Positions 11,075 to 22,600 of a stretch of 64,000 nt of DNA are shown one piece after another. Origin of the DNA: Eutreptiella sp. 'Long Island Sound 2002' (taxonomy: Eukaryota; Euglenozoa; Euglenophyceae; Eutreptiales; Eutreptiaceae); assembly GCA_964036045.1 (NCBI GenBank), contig OZ038397.1, forward strand, positions 22,536,032 to 22,600,031. The letters are read 5' to 3'. Under the pieces are notes generated by a model. The model did no database searches. It saw only the letters and a program-made list of their open reading frames with translations, and had not been told where the DNA came from. A program made the translations under genes and the position numbers. Numbering within the stretch: position 1 is the stretch's first letter; every line of letters begins with the position of its first letter.

Positions 11075-14000
11075 TTAGCTTTGTAGGGGCTGCAGCACAG
11101 CACGCAGGATCCCCACGACGCTCATCTGCCCCCCCACAGCGTCTGTGCGTGTGTGTGTGTGTGTGCGCGCGCGCCCGCGTGCATTGGAGTCATGTGTTGT
11201 ATGTGTTGGTGTTTTTTGTACATGTGTGCGATGTATTGTCAACAGCACACCTGCTTTGACCACCATGCGGCGCACCATGAAACTGCCCTCTGTCTTCACC
11301 TCCAGCTTCTTCACAGCTGCCAGCACTTGTGAAATCTTGTGACTCTTCTGCCAGTGCTCAAGAAGGCCTGCAGCTGTATACTTCATGTCCCTCACACGAT
11401 AGCCTCGCCACAGAGCCTGGAAACCAAGCAATTGCTGGACACCCCCCATTCCGGTCTTCTCCAGCCCTCTGCAACCCTCCAAGCCCCCCCACCTTCAACA
11501 CCTTCAACAACAAATCTTGCGTGCTCAAAACACCACTGCAATTTGGAGCATTACTTTTGGGCAGTGGAGATCACGCAGGCTTTACCACCTAGCGTCTGTT
11601 ACACATGGAGCCCAGTGTGTGGCCTGTAACCGAAAGCTGGCGTAGGTGATCATCTGTGAAGAGATGCACTGACACACAGGACCACAAAAGAAAGAAAGCT
11701 TGTTAGCGACCGGAAAACCCGCCCCAGGCGCCTTTTGCCCACGGGTCTGTTGCAAGTGGGTGACGTGAACGGGCCTGCAGGCATGTGTACATGGCAGGCT
11801 CCCATCCCCTGCGCCCCAGGCATTGGAATGATCACCTTCCCCCGTCATGGACACCTGTCGGTTTGACCCCCCCCCCCGTGACGACACACACATGCGCCGC
11901 TTCAATCATTACCTGAAGCTTCATCGCCAAGGCGCGCTTTGCCAGAAACCGACGCCGAGCCAGACGTGCGTGTGCCCATGCAGTGATCCGCGATGCTGCT
12001 GAGCGTCGCGCCTGCGCTTCTTCCTGCGCGGCAATCTGTCGTCGCGATGCTCGCCATCGGCGCTGCAAGACACTGGCCGCGCGGTGCTCCAAAGGCCTAC
12101 GAGTGGGACGGGATGGGGGTAGGGGGGTTAAGAGGAGAGAGAGGGATAGAGGCGGGGTGGGGATCGGAGTGAACACGGGGGCAGAATAACGCAAATTGTG
12201 AGCATGAGGCAGGCATTTCACTCTCACCCACAAAAATTCATCCCCCGCCCCCAACCCCATGGCCCCCTGTGCACACTTCGCCGCAACCACACACCGCCCC
12301 GAGGCACGCCTCCACAAAGCAGAGCATTAAGCGGTGGGGAAAGGCCTCAAATCATATTCAAGCAAGCAAGCATAGCATGCTGCTTGTCATTCTGGAGGCA
12401 GTGTTCCTCGTCGGTGTTCACTGAGTGTCCTGCAGGGGGGGGGGGGGGGTGTCTGTTGGGGGTTATGTGGGGTATATCCAGCAGAACCCCGAAACGGGCT
12501 ATTTGAAACACCCTGGGTCTGCATGCTGAACTGATGATAGGTTGGAGAATTTCGCCAATTTGGTCCAAAGGGGCAGGGGGCTATGTGGCACGTTCCCGTA
12601 TATGTGGGCTTGTATAGTTTTGATCTAACAACCTCTGTGGAGGCGAACCTCCCCCCCGGAGCCACACGTGGAGGATTCCGTCCAAAAGGCAAACACGTGC
12701 ATACACCTGGAAGAACCAACTGGCACACTCATTCAGCCTTTATGACACCCCCCCCTACTCCCCAAACCTTCTCACATTCTCATTCACACTCTCATTCTTT
12801 TCCTGCTAAATGATGGCTCACAGTTCTGGGGATGGGGAGCTGGGGCCTCAGTAAACCCTGGAGGGTGCAGGATGCAAAAACCGCTGTGCCACAGCTGTGT
12901 GCCTCCGACTTTCCTTACGCCGTTGGTGGACGGCCTTGCGACACAGCAGTAGTCTACGACCGCACCGTTTGTCTGCCTGGAAAGGTCCAAACCTGATTTG
13001 AAAGTGCCTGTGCGCGTACCGGGTGTGCAAACTGGCTTCCTTTTGTGCCCCCGTGCCCCCCCTCCCCCCGTTTGGGCATCACCGCCTCCCAGGAGCCAGT
13101 AAGTCCCCAACGCACCAGAGGAGCACCACGGCCCACGGGTGCCTCGAGGGCCCCCAGCAAGAAGCCGAGAGCAAGAACCAGATGAGCCGAAGTCGCGTGC
13201 ACAGATTTATTGGGAGCCACTTGCAGAGAGCGGAGAGGAGCAGTGGTCGACCCCGAACCCAACCACCAATCACTAGCCTGGGCCCGAACCACCGCTCCAG
13301 CCCCCATGACTCCACATGAAGATGCGCACCAAGACATCCGTTGTATGTGGTCACACATGAGCTGGACTGCACAAGGTCGAGGATCGCCGACCCCACCCTC
13401 CAAACAATGAAAAAGCCGCAGCCGGAGGACATACTCGGAAAGCTCCGCTCGCCGCTGCTGCACCAGTCGCTGGACGGCCACACGGACCACCCAAGTCTTC
13501 ACAGCGGCGCGCACCTGGCCTGCCGCGACCGCACGAGCCGCCTCGCGCTCTGCCGCGAAGGCCCGACGTGCAATGCTGCCCCGGAAAAGGGCCTGCAGCC
13601 GGACAACGCCTCGCCGAATCACGGCATAGGCTCGGCGTGTGAGGATGCACCGCACGAGCGCCTGCGCCCGTGTCACGAGGTTGACGTAGGCGGTGCACAC
13701 GTTGCGTCGCCACAACCCCTGCAGAAGGCGGGCTGCATGGCAGAGCCGCAGACATCTCTGACGCCGGGAGGCACGAGCGTTGGCCGTAGCTGTGGCAACA
13801 AGGGCATGCCATCGGCAACGGAGGGCTCGGCGTCGCCATGCACGCTGGAGAACAAGGGTTGCAGGCACAACGGTGTCCCGCCATGATTGGTAGCGTCTCT
13901 GCTGTTGCTTGCACCTCACCATTGCTTGCGCCCTGATCACTACCATGCGGTGGTGTTCGTAGGCGGCACGGCACTGCCTGGCTCGCCATGCTGTCTGCAG

Positions 14001-15762
14001 CCTGACTGTGGCGGCCTTCAGCCTCAAATAACTGGACCTCTGTCTTCTGCACACCACAATCGCCCGCCGGCGTGCCTGCACATACCGAGTAGCTCCCTTC
14101 AGCCTCCTGTACGCGTGCAGCTGGCGTCTGCACACCACAATCGCCCGCCGGCGTGCCTGCACATACCGAGTAGCTCCCTTCAGCCTCCTGTACGCGTGCA
14201 GCTGGCGTCTGCATGCCACAATCGCCCGCCGTCGCGTTTGGATACAGAGGCTGGCATGGCGCAGCTGCTGGTAGCGTCTCTGCTGTTGCTTGCACCTGAC
14301 CATTGCTTGCGCCCTGATCACTACCATGCGGTGGTGTTCGTAGGCGGCACGGCACTGCCTGGCTCGCCATGCTGTCTGCAGCCTGACTGTGGGGGCCTTC
14401 AGCCTGGAATAAGTGGATCTCTGTCTTCTGCACACCACAATCGCCCGCCGGCGTGCCTGCACATACCGAGTAGCTCCCTTCAGCCTCCTGTACGCGTGCA
14501 GCTGGCGTCTGCACACCACAATCGCCCGCCGGCGTGCCTGCACATACCGAGTAGCTCCCTTCAGCCTCCTGTACGCGTGCAGCTGGCGTCTGCATGCCAC
14601 AATCGCCCGCCGTCGCGTTTGGATACAGAGGCTGGCATGGCGCAGCTGCTGGTAGCGTCTCTGCTGTTGCTTTCACCTCACCATTGCTTGCGCCCTGATC
14701 ACTACCATGCGGTGGTGTTCGTAGGCGGCACGGCACTGCCTGGCTCGCCATGCTGTCTGCAGCCTGACTGTGGCGGCCTTCAGCCTCAAATAACTGGATC
14801 TCAGTCTTCTGCACACCACAATCGCCCGCCGGCGTGCCTGCACATACCGAGTAGCTCCCTTCAGCCTCCTGTACGCGTGCAGCTGGCGTCTGCACACCAC
14901 AATCGCCCGCCGGCGTGCCTGCACATACTGAGTAGCTCCCTTCAGCCTCCTGTACGCGTGCAGCTGGCGTCTGCATGCCACAATCGCCCGCCGGCGTGCC
15001 TGCACATACCGAGTAGCTCCCTTCAGCCTCCTGTACGCGTGCAGCTGGCGTCTGCACACCACAATCGCCCGCCGGCGTGCCTGCACATACCGAGTAGCTC
15101 CCTTCAGCCTCCTGTACGCGTGCAGCTGGCGTCTGCACACCACAATCGCCCGCCGGCGTGCCTGCACATACCGAGTAGCTCCCTTCAGCCTCCTGTACGC
15201 GTGCAGCTGGCGTCTGCACACCACAATCGCCCGCCGGCGTGCCTGCACATACCGAGTACCTCCCTTCAGCCTCCTGTACGCGTGCAGCTGGCGTCTGCAT
15301 GCCACAATCGCCCGCCGTCGCGTTTGGATACAGAGGCTGGCATGGCGCAGCTGCTGGTAGCGTCTCTGCTGTTGCTTGCACCTCACCATTGCTTGCGCCC
15401 TGATCACTACCATGCGGTGGTGTTCGTAGGCGGCACGGCACTGCCTGGCGCGCCATGCTGTCTGCAGCCTGACTGTGGCGGCCTTCAGCCTCAAATATGT
15501 GGACCTCAGTCTTCTGCACACCACAATCGCCCGCCGGCGTGCCTGCACATACCGAGTAGCTCCCTTCAGCCTCCTGTACGCGTGCAGCTGGCGTCTGCAT
15601 GCCACAATCGCCCGCCGGCTCGCCTGCACATACCGAGTAGCTCCCTTCAGCCTCCTGTACGCGTGCAGCTGGCGTCTGCATGCCACAATCGCTCGCCGTC
15701 GCGTTTGGATACAGAGGCTGGCATGGCGCAGCTGCTGGTAGCGTCTCTGCTGTTGCTTGCAC
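11075..15762 (-). CDS. ASPM (abnormal spindle) homologue, 3' exons with IQ-repeat region
   Basis: Four exons fit canonical splice sites and reading phase: 15,762-13,435; 12,096-11,913; 11,416-11,251; 11,142-11,075 (TAA). The junction between exons 2 and 3 restores an IQ motif, KLQ/ALWRGYRVR, which resembles the KLQALWRGY I recall in animal ASPM, and the next residues (ISQVLAAVKKLEV) resemble the helical segment following the last ASPM IQ motifs. ASPM/Asp proteins bind calmodulin through tandem IQ motifs and focus spindle poles. The large first exon encodes dozens of IQ-like motifs (VQARRRAIVVCRR, LQTAWRARQCRAAY, AQAMVRCKQQQRRY). Donors include GA/GTATGT and CAG/GTAATG; the last intron holds a (CA)n run. 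An in-frame TGA at 14,675-14,673 replaces the TGC (Cys) of sister repeats, so this is a pseudogene, a read-through case or a base error. The C-terminus is shorter than in animals. The N-terminal ASH/CH part is not identified. Confidence 0.75.
13887..15762 (-). repeat. Coding higher-order IQ repeat (81-bp units in 381-bp blocks)
   Basis: An 81-bp (27-residue) unit containing VQARRRAIVVCRRQLHAY is repeated inside a 381-bp (127-residue) block that also holds the LQTAWRARQCRAAY and AQAMVRCKQQQRRY motifs. Block boundaries recur near 13,887, 14,267, 14,648, 15,355 and 15,735. Spacing is about 381 bp except for one block of about 705 bp, which equals 381 plus four extra 81-bp units. All periods are multiples of three, so the sense frame survives expansion, and the antisense strand is also open for 655 codons. 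Confidence 0.92.
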
Positions 15763-18463
15763 CTGGGGGTGTCTACGGGGCGCTGGTCAGTAAACTCCAA
15801 CAGACTACCCTGACAAGACATAACAGATTGTACAAACAGCTGACTGGGGACTGACAAGTGAACACCTGACTGGACTGGACAACTGAAATCCGACTAACTA
15901 TCTGTCATTTGACAGCCTAGAAGAAACTGGGATAAGGCCATGAGTATCCAAAAAAAAAAAACTTCACACTCACAGAATGGCTGCAGACAAACAGTGCTCA
16001 ACTCAGGGGAAGAGCTGGCTGTCCTGTCAAGCGCTTTGCTGGCTTCCGGCTTACCCACGTTTAGTCAAGCTCACGCAACTGGAACTGCAGGTATTCAGCC
16101 GGCCAGGAGGATTGAAACCACGTTTACCAGGCCTGGAGCACGCTGAGCATCAGTCACCCTGGCCCACGTGCTCACTGAAGAAGTGGCAGCTGGGAGAATT
16201 GGAGGCCCTGGGCCAGACATCTGGAGACACACAGGAAGGATGGTATCTGGGGAACTCTAGGAGACTCATCCCGAAACCCCAAAAGTGACACAGGCCAATC
16301 ACGAGGCTTACGTAGCACAATACCAGCTGCCTGCTTATAAAAACAAAATGGCAATTTGCTGTCAAGTCCACAGACTTCTACCCACATAGGGCTATGCACT
16401 GCATACATATGAGAAACATCTGTCAAGTATATACCCCAGGGGGGGGTACGCACTTGCTGAAACACGCCAAAAGCGGGCTAACACAGGCAAAGACTTCTGA
16501 AACACCGAGGAAGGTGATCGCATTGACAAACACTGCCACCGCTGCCAAACTGTTCTCTCAGAAAATGATGATCCCTTACTCTACACCCTCGAGATGGTTG
16601 CCAGCCCAATCAGTCCACGTCGGCCTCCCAGAGGCACCAGCAGCAACCCGGCTCCACGCGTACCTCACAACTGACCGTTGGCTTACGATACTCTCTGTAT
16701 GCTCACCCTGCACTGCTTTTAGCAGCGCGGCGTCACCAGCCACCAGCAGGGCAGCTGCACCTTTATGAAGGGCTGCTCAGGCGTTCCAGTTTTCACCTGG
16801 CTCGGACAAACGAACGGTTCCTAGCGCAGTATCATCGGCTTCTTCAAGGGACATCCTGCAGAGGGGCTAGTACCCTACCTGATGCAGCACAAGTGGTTCG
16901 CAGAGCGCACTGTGGCACAGCCATCGGGGAGTACAGACCCTGGGCAGTATCTCGAAAAAGCAAATTGGACACACAAAGGTCACACAAACTGAACACGGCA
17001 GGACGGATAATGGTAACCTCAGACACGACAGCTGAAGACAGAGGTTCCATGAAAGCAAATTCCGGGAGCATAAAATTTCCCAAGACACGCTCAAGAGGAA
17101 AATACATCCGGATGAAAACAAAATCTATTGACGACCCACTGGTGACTGTCTGGCACTAAAGTGCAGGGGATGGCCTTTACAGACCCTGAGTTTACAAACC
17201 AAGCAAGACCGTACCTCTTCAATACACTGCAGATTAACTTACAAGTCACTACTGCTGATCATCCGCAGAAGGTTGGCTAGGGGCAGGTGGGTTCTACTGA
17301 GTTGCCTGGAGACCGTTGGCGGAATACATGACCTACAGAGTCATACCCCCGAGGTGCAGTGGTCATGACTCCATGCACATGTTCGGTAAAGGGGTTGTTT
17401 TCTCCCTATAGGTCCCCCAGGTCAGTACGTCTCCTCCTGCTGTTGCCCTAGCCCATCCCTATCACTCTCCTAGACAGAAAGACTTACCTGCACATCACAG
17501 AGCCAGGCAGTCCAGGAAATCAGTTACAAGGCCACTGAGTGCGGCAAACTTACCTCTATGTTTACACATACACTCTACCTCAAATTCACTACAAGCTGCT
17601 ACTCAGTCCGGCTGCTACTCAGTCATGCTCTCACAGCGCTATAACCAGACTACCTGCAGTAGGCTGTCTTGCAGGCCTAAGGGTTTATCTGTCTGGCTGA
17701 CTAAGGCTAAGCTATAGCAATACAGTAAAGTCATCTATGCTCACTAGAGTCCAGAGGTTACTCACCTAAAGGCGGTTTCTGTGACACTCAGGGTTACTCG
17801 TACAATACTCCTGTAACAATACACAGTACAGCACCCGCGGCCACAACATTGATGTTGCTCTACACACGGGTTTCCTGGACTGGCGTTACGGCCAATATAC
17901 TCAAGTACATAGTAGGCTGTCTTCACTCACCTAGTGGTTGTAAACACATGTAACTTAGGTGGTGCTTAGTATGGCCTATAAGCTCACACCGTAAGAGTAC
18001 TCGTCCTCCCAGGGTCACAGAGACTCAGTCTGCGGGTACTCACCGGGGTATCAAGTACTTCAACTACACAAAGTAGTCAGTCGCAATTGCAATTGCAGAA
18101 TAGTGGCGACAGTGCTCCCCTCTCGGGCCTGTCTCAGTCTCAGGTACACTATGCCTGGGCCTTCAAACTGGCCTCCAGGGTGCTAACAAAAAAATGCCTC
18201 GTGGGCTAACTAGGGAAGGACATATCACAGCAGCCACAGGGCAGAATCATACACAGCTCCCTCAATGGTAACAGCAGACTCACTCATACACATCCGAACT
18301 GCTATACCACCCATCTGCCCATTGTACCGACAGTACCACTACAAGGTCTAGAACAGAGTGATTCAGAAAAACATTGCAAACTGCCACCAAAGTAGCAAAG
18401 GATAACTTCCAAGCACACTACAGAGTGAGTGCGCACACAGGCATAGGCCAAAAGCTTTGGTAC
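15763..18463. other. Unassigned DNA 5' of the IQ exon, probably intronic
   Basis: No protein family is recognisable on either strand. Short minus-strand stretches have splice-like edges, for example an open 93-bp segment 16,220-16,128 between CTCCAG and CTG/GTAAAC, but many CT-rich tracts make such matches cheap. The ASPM-like gene must continue upstream of 15,762 because its exon begins inside an IQ codon, so 5' exons are expected here. Confidence 0.5.
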
Positions 18464-18580
18464 CTGTATTCCATCCCGTAGGCAACTCAGCAAACGTTTA
18501 CCAACACGAAACCAATCTACCCCATATAGCGGGGGTGTCGCCAGGGCTTCCCACTCCTGACGGAGGGCCAACCCGCCCAT
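18464..18580 (-). CDS. Candidate small exon, possibly 5' part of the ASPM-like gene
   Basis: A minus-strand segment of exactly 39 codons starts at ATG (18,580) after a T/C-rich tract and ends CAG/GTACC. It reads MGGLALRQEWEALATPPLYG and later VGKRLLSCLRDGIQ. L-R-D-G-(V/I) is a common turn in calponin-homology domains, and ASPM has CH domains N-terminal to its IQ repeats. Position and strand agree with an upstream exon of the same gene, but the CH assignment rests on four or five residues. Nothing links it by phase to 15,762, since intermediate exons are unknown. Confidence 0.25.
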
Positions 18581-21527
18581 GGTTGGGGAAAAAATAGAAA
18601 AACGGAGAGTGACACAGAGGAAAGAAAAACAGTCGTCACTACATCCGGTATGACCTTCAGCCATGCGGCACTAGGACGGGCCTGAGGTCACACCAAACCA
18701 GCCATTCACCCACAGCTAGGCTTAAGGGGGACAAAAAAGAGAGTATTTTTTGCATGAAACATAAACGCAAGGAGCCAAGAAAACAGAGAGGCCTCCTCCA
18801 ATCAACACCTGTTTAGGATTAGAAATAATTGTCTCTTCCCCAATGCCATAGCTGGGCCCTACAGACGAAAAACAATACACCGAAGAAAGTCACACTGGGG
18901 TGCGGCAGCATCAGACTACAGACTACAGACTACAGACTTTCGACTCCTAGAGCTCAGACCGTCCTAAGGTGCCACTGAGTTACATTAGTGCCACAGCGAC
19001 TGACACTCCAGGTGAACACTCAGCACATCACAGTAGTACTAACCGTGTAGCTACTGTTACATTCCTGAATAGCTTCAGTAGACACAGCTATGACCGTAAT
19101 CATCGGAGTGACTAGGGGTATTACCATCAAACCAAAGTTCATCTCTCGCATACGAACTAGTAAACTCAGTCACCTGTAGGGTATCACTGACCTCTGGACT
19201 TCTATTACAGTCAACTGTCATACTACCTGCATCACACTAGGCAGTTACCAGCTATCCTCGTATCAGACGAAGGTACAGACAGTAAACCAAATCTCTGGCT
19301 TCTTCCGGACTCAGGTACGGGGAAGGGTCGTCATTCCTCCAGTCCTTGCCACAGACTGCCTTACCCTGAGGGCATGACCATCCTCAGGGTCACGAAAGGT
19401 TAATACATAACTAGGTACTCCCTCACTTTACACGCAGACACAGGCGAGAACGACACTGATTTTTGTGCCAACGACAAGGGAGTAAGCTGGTACAAAACAC
19501 TATACAAGCAACTAAAATTGAAACTTCATACCACTTCCATACCACTGCACGAAAGGCAACAGTGCACAGTGCAGGCTCACGGGTTGGCCAGCGGACTCGG
19601 ATACAGCAGTCGCTCGGACTGGCTCTCGGTCACTGCCACCACGGATACAACTGCCTGTCACCGGTTGGCGCCAGCTAACAGGGCCATAAACCAAACAGGC
19701 TAAATGCCCAATGAGATGCAGATGGCTGTATGACATGGGTCAACTTTGGGTTAGTGTGGCGTATCGCCTGGTGCTGCAACCGGAACGACAGATCAGGTCA
19801 ACGACAAACAATCAACCTCAACCAAGATACAGACAGGCAGACCGACTGACAGTCTGTCTGTTTGCAGAAAGGCAGAAAAATGGAAGACACCGATCCAACA
19901 AGAAGCACTCGGTGACTTGCAACTACACTAACAGGCTCAAAACAACACTTCCCAATCACAGTGAGACCGACACCATCAGAGGGTCGTCTCAATCATCCCC
20001 CTGGCCTCAAATCGGCAAGGCCTGTATTTGCCACCGCAGGGCTGACAACGGGGTATCAATGCAGTCCACGAGCAATAAATCTGTGCACCAATACACCTCC
20101 AATACAACCGCGCATCGGCACACCACGGACATGACCCGGGGCACTCTGTATCCTACAGACTACCTCCACCAGACAAACTAGCTGGGTACTGTTCACCTCA
20201 CAGTGTGTATTCACCTGAGTCATAATCACCGGTTACCTAAAATTCAGCGTGTAAATCTATATCTGTATCTCCGTCATAGTACGTTACATCACACGGAGTT
20301 CTCATTTACTTAGGATACTGTCTATCTCACGGATCAGGTCATCTCCTCTAAGTATCACTCCTAGGCAAACTTACGCGTAATACACCGTAACTACATCAAC
20401 CTGGGCTGCAGCGGAGTTTTCTCTAACAACAGTAACTCACTCCTGAGCTGCTATACAGATTTATGCTCGTTGGGTGATCTACACCCCCGTGGTAATACCG
20501 GTTGCTATGGTCACACTCGGTGGCACACACAGTGGCACACAGTCTATGGACTATGGGACGGACATATGTCGTCTTCCTACATAGACATCAAAAAAAACCT
20601 TCTATACTTCCAGTTACCCCAGAAACACCTCCAGTACACTTCCTCAGAACTAGAAAGAAAAATGGGCACCCTGCCTCACGGCCGGTAGCTGATGCGCGTC
20701 AATGGGCCATGTGAGTGCACCAAGAATGGAAGCTTCTCGAGCACCAGACTGTCTGCACTACTCGCACTGATGTCCATCTCCAAGCAGACCCGAGTGACAG
20801 GGCGTACACAGACGAAGGTTGCAAAAGGAATGCAGATACTGGAGCACCACCCTGCTGAGCAGTGACATACAACCTGGAAATGCATTGATGTAAAGCTTTT
20901 AACCTACGGTCCACTCTCTCTACAGGGCTGGGACCAGGATGCCCGATAGCTCTGGCACAAGGATCTGGGGCAGAGAAGTGATACAGAAACAATCAATGAC
21001 TCAAGGTGCATTCAGCATGACCACAGCTGCAAAGGAATTTGACCAAACTAGCGCAAACACGCCGCTCTCCGTCAGGCCACACGTTACCCATAGAATTTGC
21101 GATGAAGAATCCAGTCTTTATGAAATGAGAGAGGGGAACAGAAGCAGGAGCGAAAGAAGCGCAGGGTTAGAATCAGGCACACTTGATTGATTGGCGCCCA
21201 AGCGAAGCGCCCACGCAAGCACTGAGTGCATGAGGGGGGGGGGGGGTCTCCTGGCAGAGAATATGCGTGCAGGAGAGCTGATCTTTAATAACCCCCCCGC
21301 CCCTTCTGGCTTGGCGTTACCTATCCTAGGGGAAGGAAATTCCCTTTAACTATCTTGCCGAATTTGGCAGCCCAAAAATGAGGGCAAAGGGCCCCCAAAA
21401 TTTTAGCCAGAAAATAGGCAGGGCCTGGCAGGGGTGCCTGGGCTAACCCACAGGGGTGCCCGGGTGACGCCCGGTCCCCTGAGATTCTCGTCGGAGTCCA
21501 TGCTGTCCTCTGGGGGACACACGTGCA
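18581..21527. other. No recognisable gene
   Basis: Moderately AT/GC-balanced DNA rich in CAGT/ACTG words. A minus-strand open stretch near 20,880-20,690 (reading SADSLVLEKLPFLV) follows a CATTTCCAG acceptor-like site, but I recognise no family. A G-run lies at about 21,234-21,246, and a GGCGCCCAAGCGAAGCGCCC motif at 21,193-21,212 recurs in the tandem repeat at 24.4 kb. Confidence 0.5.
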
Positions 21528-21544
21528 CTAAGCACCTGATGGTC

Positions 21545-22600
21545 GGGTCGCCCACTTGTTGTCGATGGGGCCCCAGACCTTCACGTCCTCCTCGCTTGTG
21601 GTGCCAGCCATCGCCCAGCAGGAGGGCAGGACGAAGTGGCAGCAGCCAGACCAGGCTTCGGAACCAAGAAAGACATCACCTGCACCTGCTTGACGGAGTC
21701 GTAGGCAGCCAATCGGATGCAGCACTGAGGGTAGGTGTTGCAGCCATTATTGGCCTCGTGCAGCGCCTGGCTGGCCCCAGTGCGGCCGATTGTCGTTGGC
21801 GTCAGTGCAGGAGAACTTGGCTGGCAAACTCGGCTGGCGTCAGTGCAGCCAATCGTCGCTGGCGTCAGTGCAGGCGAACATGGGCAGCGTCCACATGGTC
21901 CTGTACCGGTCGTCATAATAACCAGCGGCCGCGCCAGGGAACCTCACTGTGTTGTTGTTGGACAAGAGGGTGCTCTCTTCGGCGGGAAACTCCAGGCAAG
22001 GCGAGACACCACTGATGCGGACCTCTTGCATCTGTTTGGCAATCCGGGCATCAGGCAACTCAGGCAAAAAGGAAGGAGTCCTGTACCATTTGTTTTTGGA
22101 GGCGCCTGCGGAAACAAGCACCGTGCTCTGTCCAGTGCATAATCAAACACCTGTCAATCGTAAATGGATGGCCAGTGAATCCTCCGAAGGCCAAACCTTT
22201 TTGGTGTTCACTGGAAATTGCTGATCGCATTAGGACACAAGCAAACGGTCTCCGATCACCCAACGCTACGGTTGACCAATCAATAAGCAGAACTAGGCGC
22301 TCGGCTGAATTTTCAAGCGAACCCACACCCGGGGGTGGTCTGGACCTCAGTAAACAAGAAAGCAAAACGGACAACCAAATCCACCGACGCGGCAAACCAA
22401 GGTGAGGGTAACCTGGAACCTCAAGAGCCACTACCTGCTGAACAGAAGCGGCTATTCCGGGGGTGACAGAGGCTTTATTCTGTACACCACGGACAAGCAC
22501 ATCAAACGGGGTCTGGGCATACACGGCAGCACCAAACAGGGTTACGAAGTACAGGGTGGTTGGGGTAGGGGCGCCACCAGTCCTGATCAGAGCGTGCTCA
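21545..22600 (-). pseudogene. RuBisCO small subunit (RbcS), disrupted, with start of a second unit
   Basis: RbcS is the nucleus-encoded small subunit of form I RuBisCO, which caps the L8 core in the plastid. Minus-strand exon 22,105-21,858 reads NKWYRTPSFLPELPDARIAK, then CLEF, SNNNTVRF, YYDDRYRTMWTLPMFACTDA, the hallmark RbcS order. After 88 bp of disruption the homology resumes at 21,772-21,650 as QALHEANNGC, YPQCCIRLAAYDSVKQVQVM and SFLVPKPG in another frame. A phase-compatible upstream exon ends at 22,413 (CCAG/GTTACC; intron 22,412-22,106, acceptor CCGCAG); it encodes a hydrophobic stretch (LYFVTLFGAAVYA) that may be part of a targeting sequence. Downstream, 21,584-21,545 reads KVWGPIDNKWATRP, like a mature RbcS N-terminus, which suggests a tandem or polyprotein arrangement. 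The 88-bp insert is not a GT-AG or GC-AG intron in any register, so the gene as written is broken. Confidence 0.75.
21771..21874. repeat. Short tandem duplication inside RbcS
   Basis: CTGGCGTCAGTGCAG (antisense to the codons for CTDA) appears four times at 21,771, 21,797, 21,834 and 21,859, with spacers of 25-37 bp that also resemble each other pairwise (roughly a 62-bp unit duplicated). It sits exactly where RbcS homology is interrupted and adds 88 bp, shifting the frame. Confidence 0.85.

Noticed and set aside
14673-14675. Selenocysteine codon (TGA where sisters have Cys)
   Set aside because: IQ motifs are not redox sites, and TGA appears in only one of several identical repeats. A point mutation or error is simpler.
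13887-15854. 655-codon + strand gene opposite the IQ exon
   Set aside because: It is the antisense of an in-frame 81/381-bp coding repeat. IQ motifs and splice sites support the minus strand.
16707-16939. String of tiny minus-strand exons (for example MSLEEADDTALGTVRLSEP)
   Set aside because: The splice-like sites would imply introns of 23-42 bp, and CT-rich DNA gives many chance acceptors.
21770-21857. Canonical intron in RbcS
   Set aside because: Shifting the 88-bp segment through the shared GCCAGC never yields GT-AG or GC-AG ends in frame.
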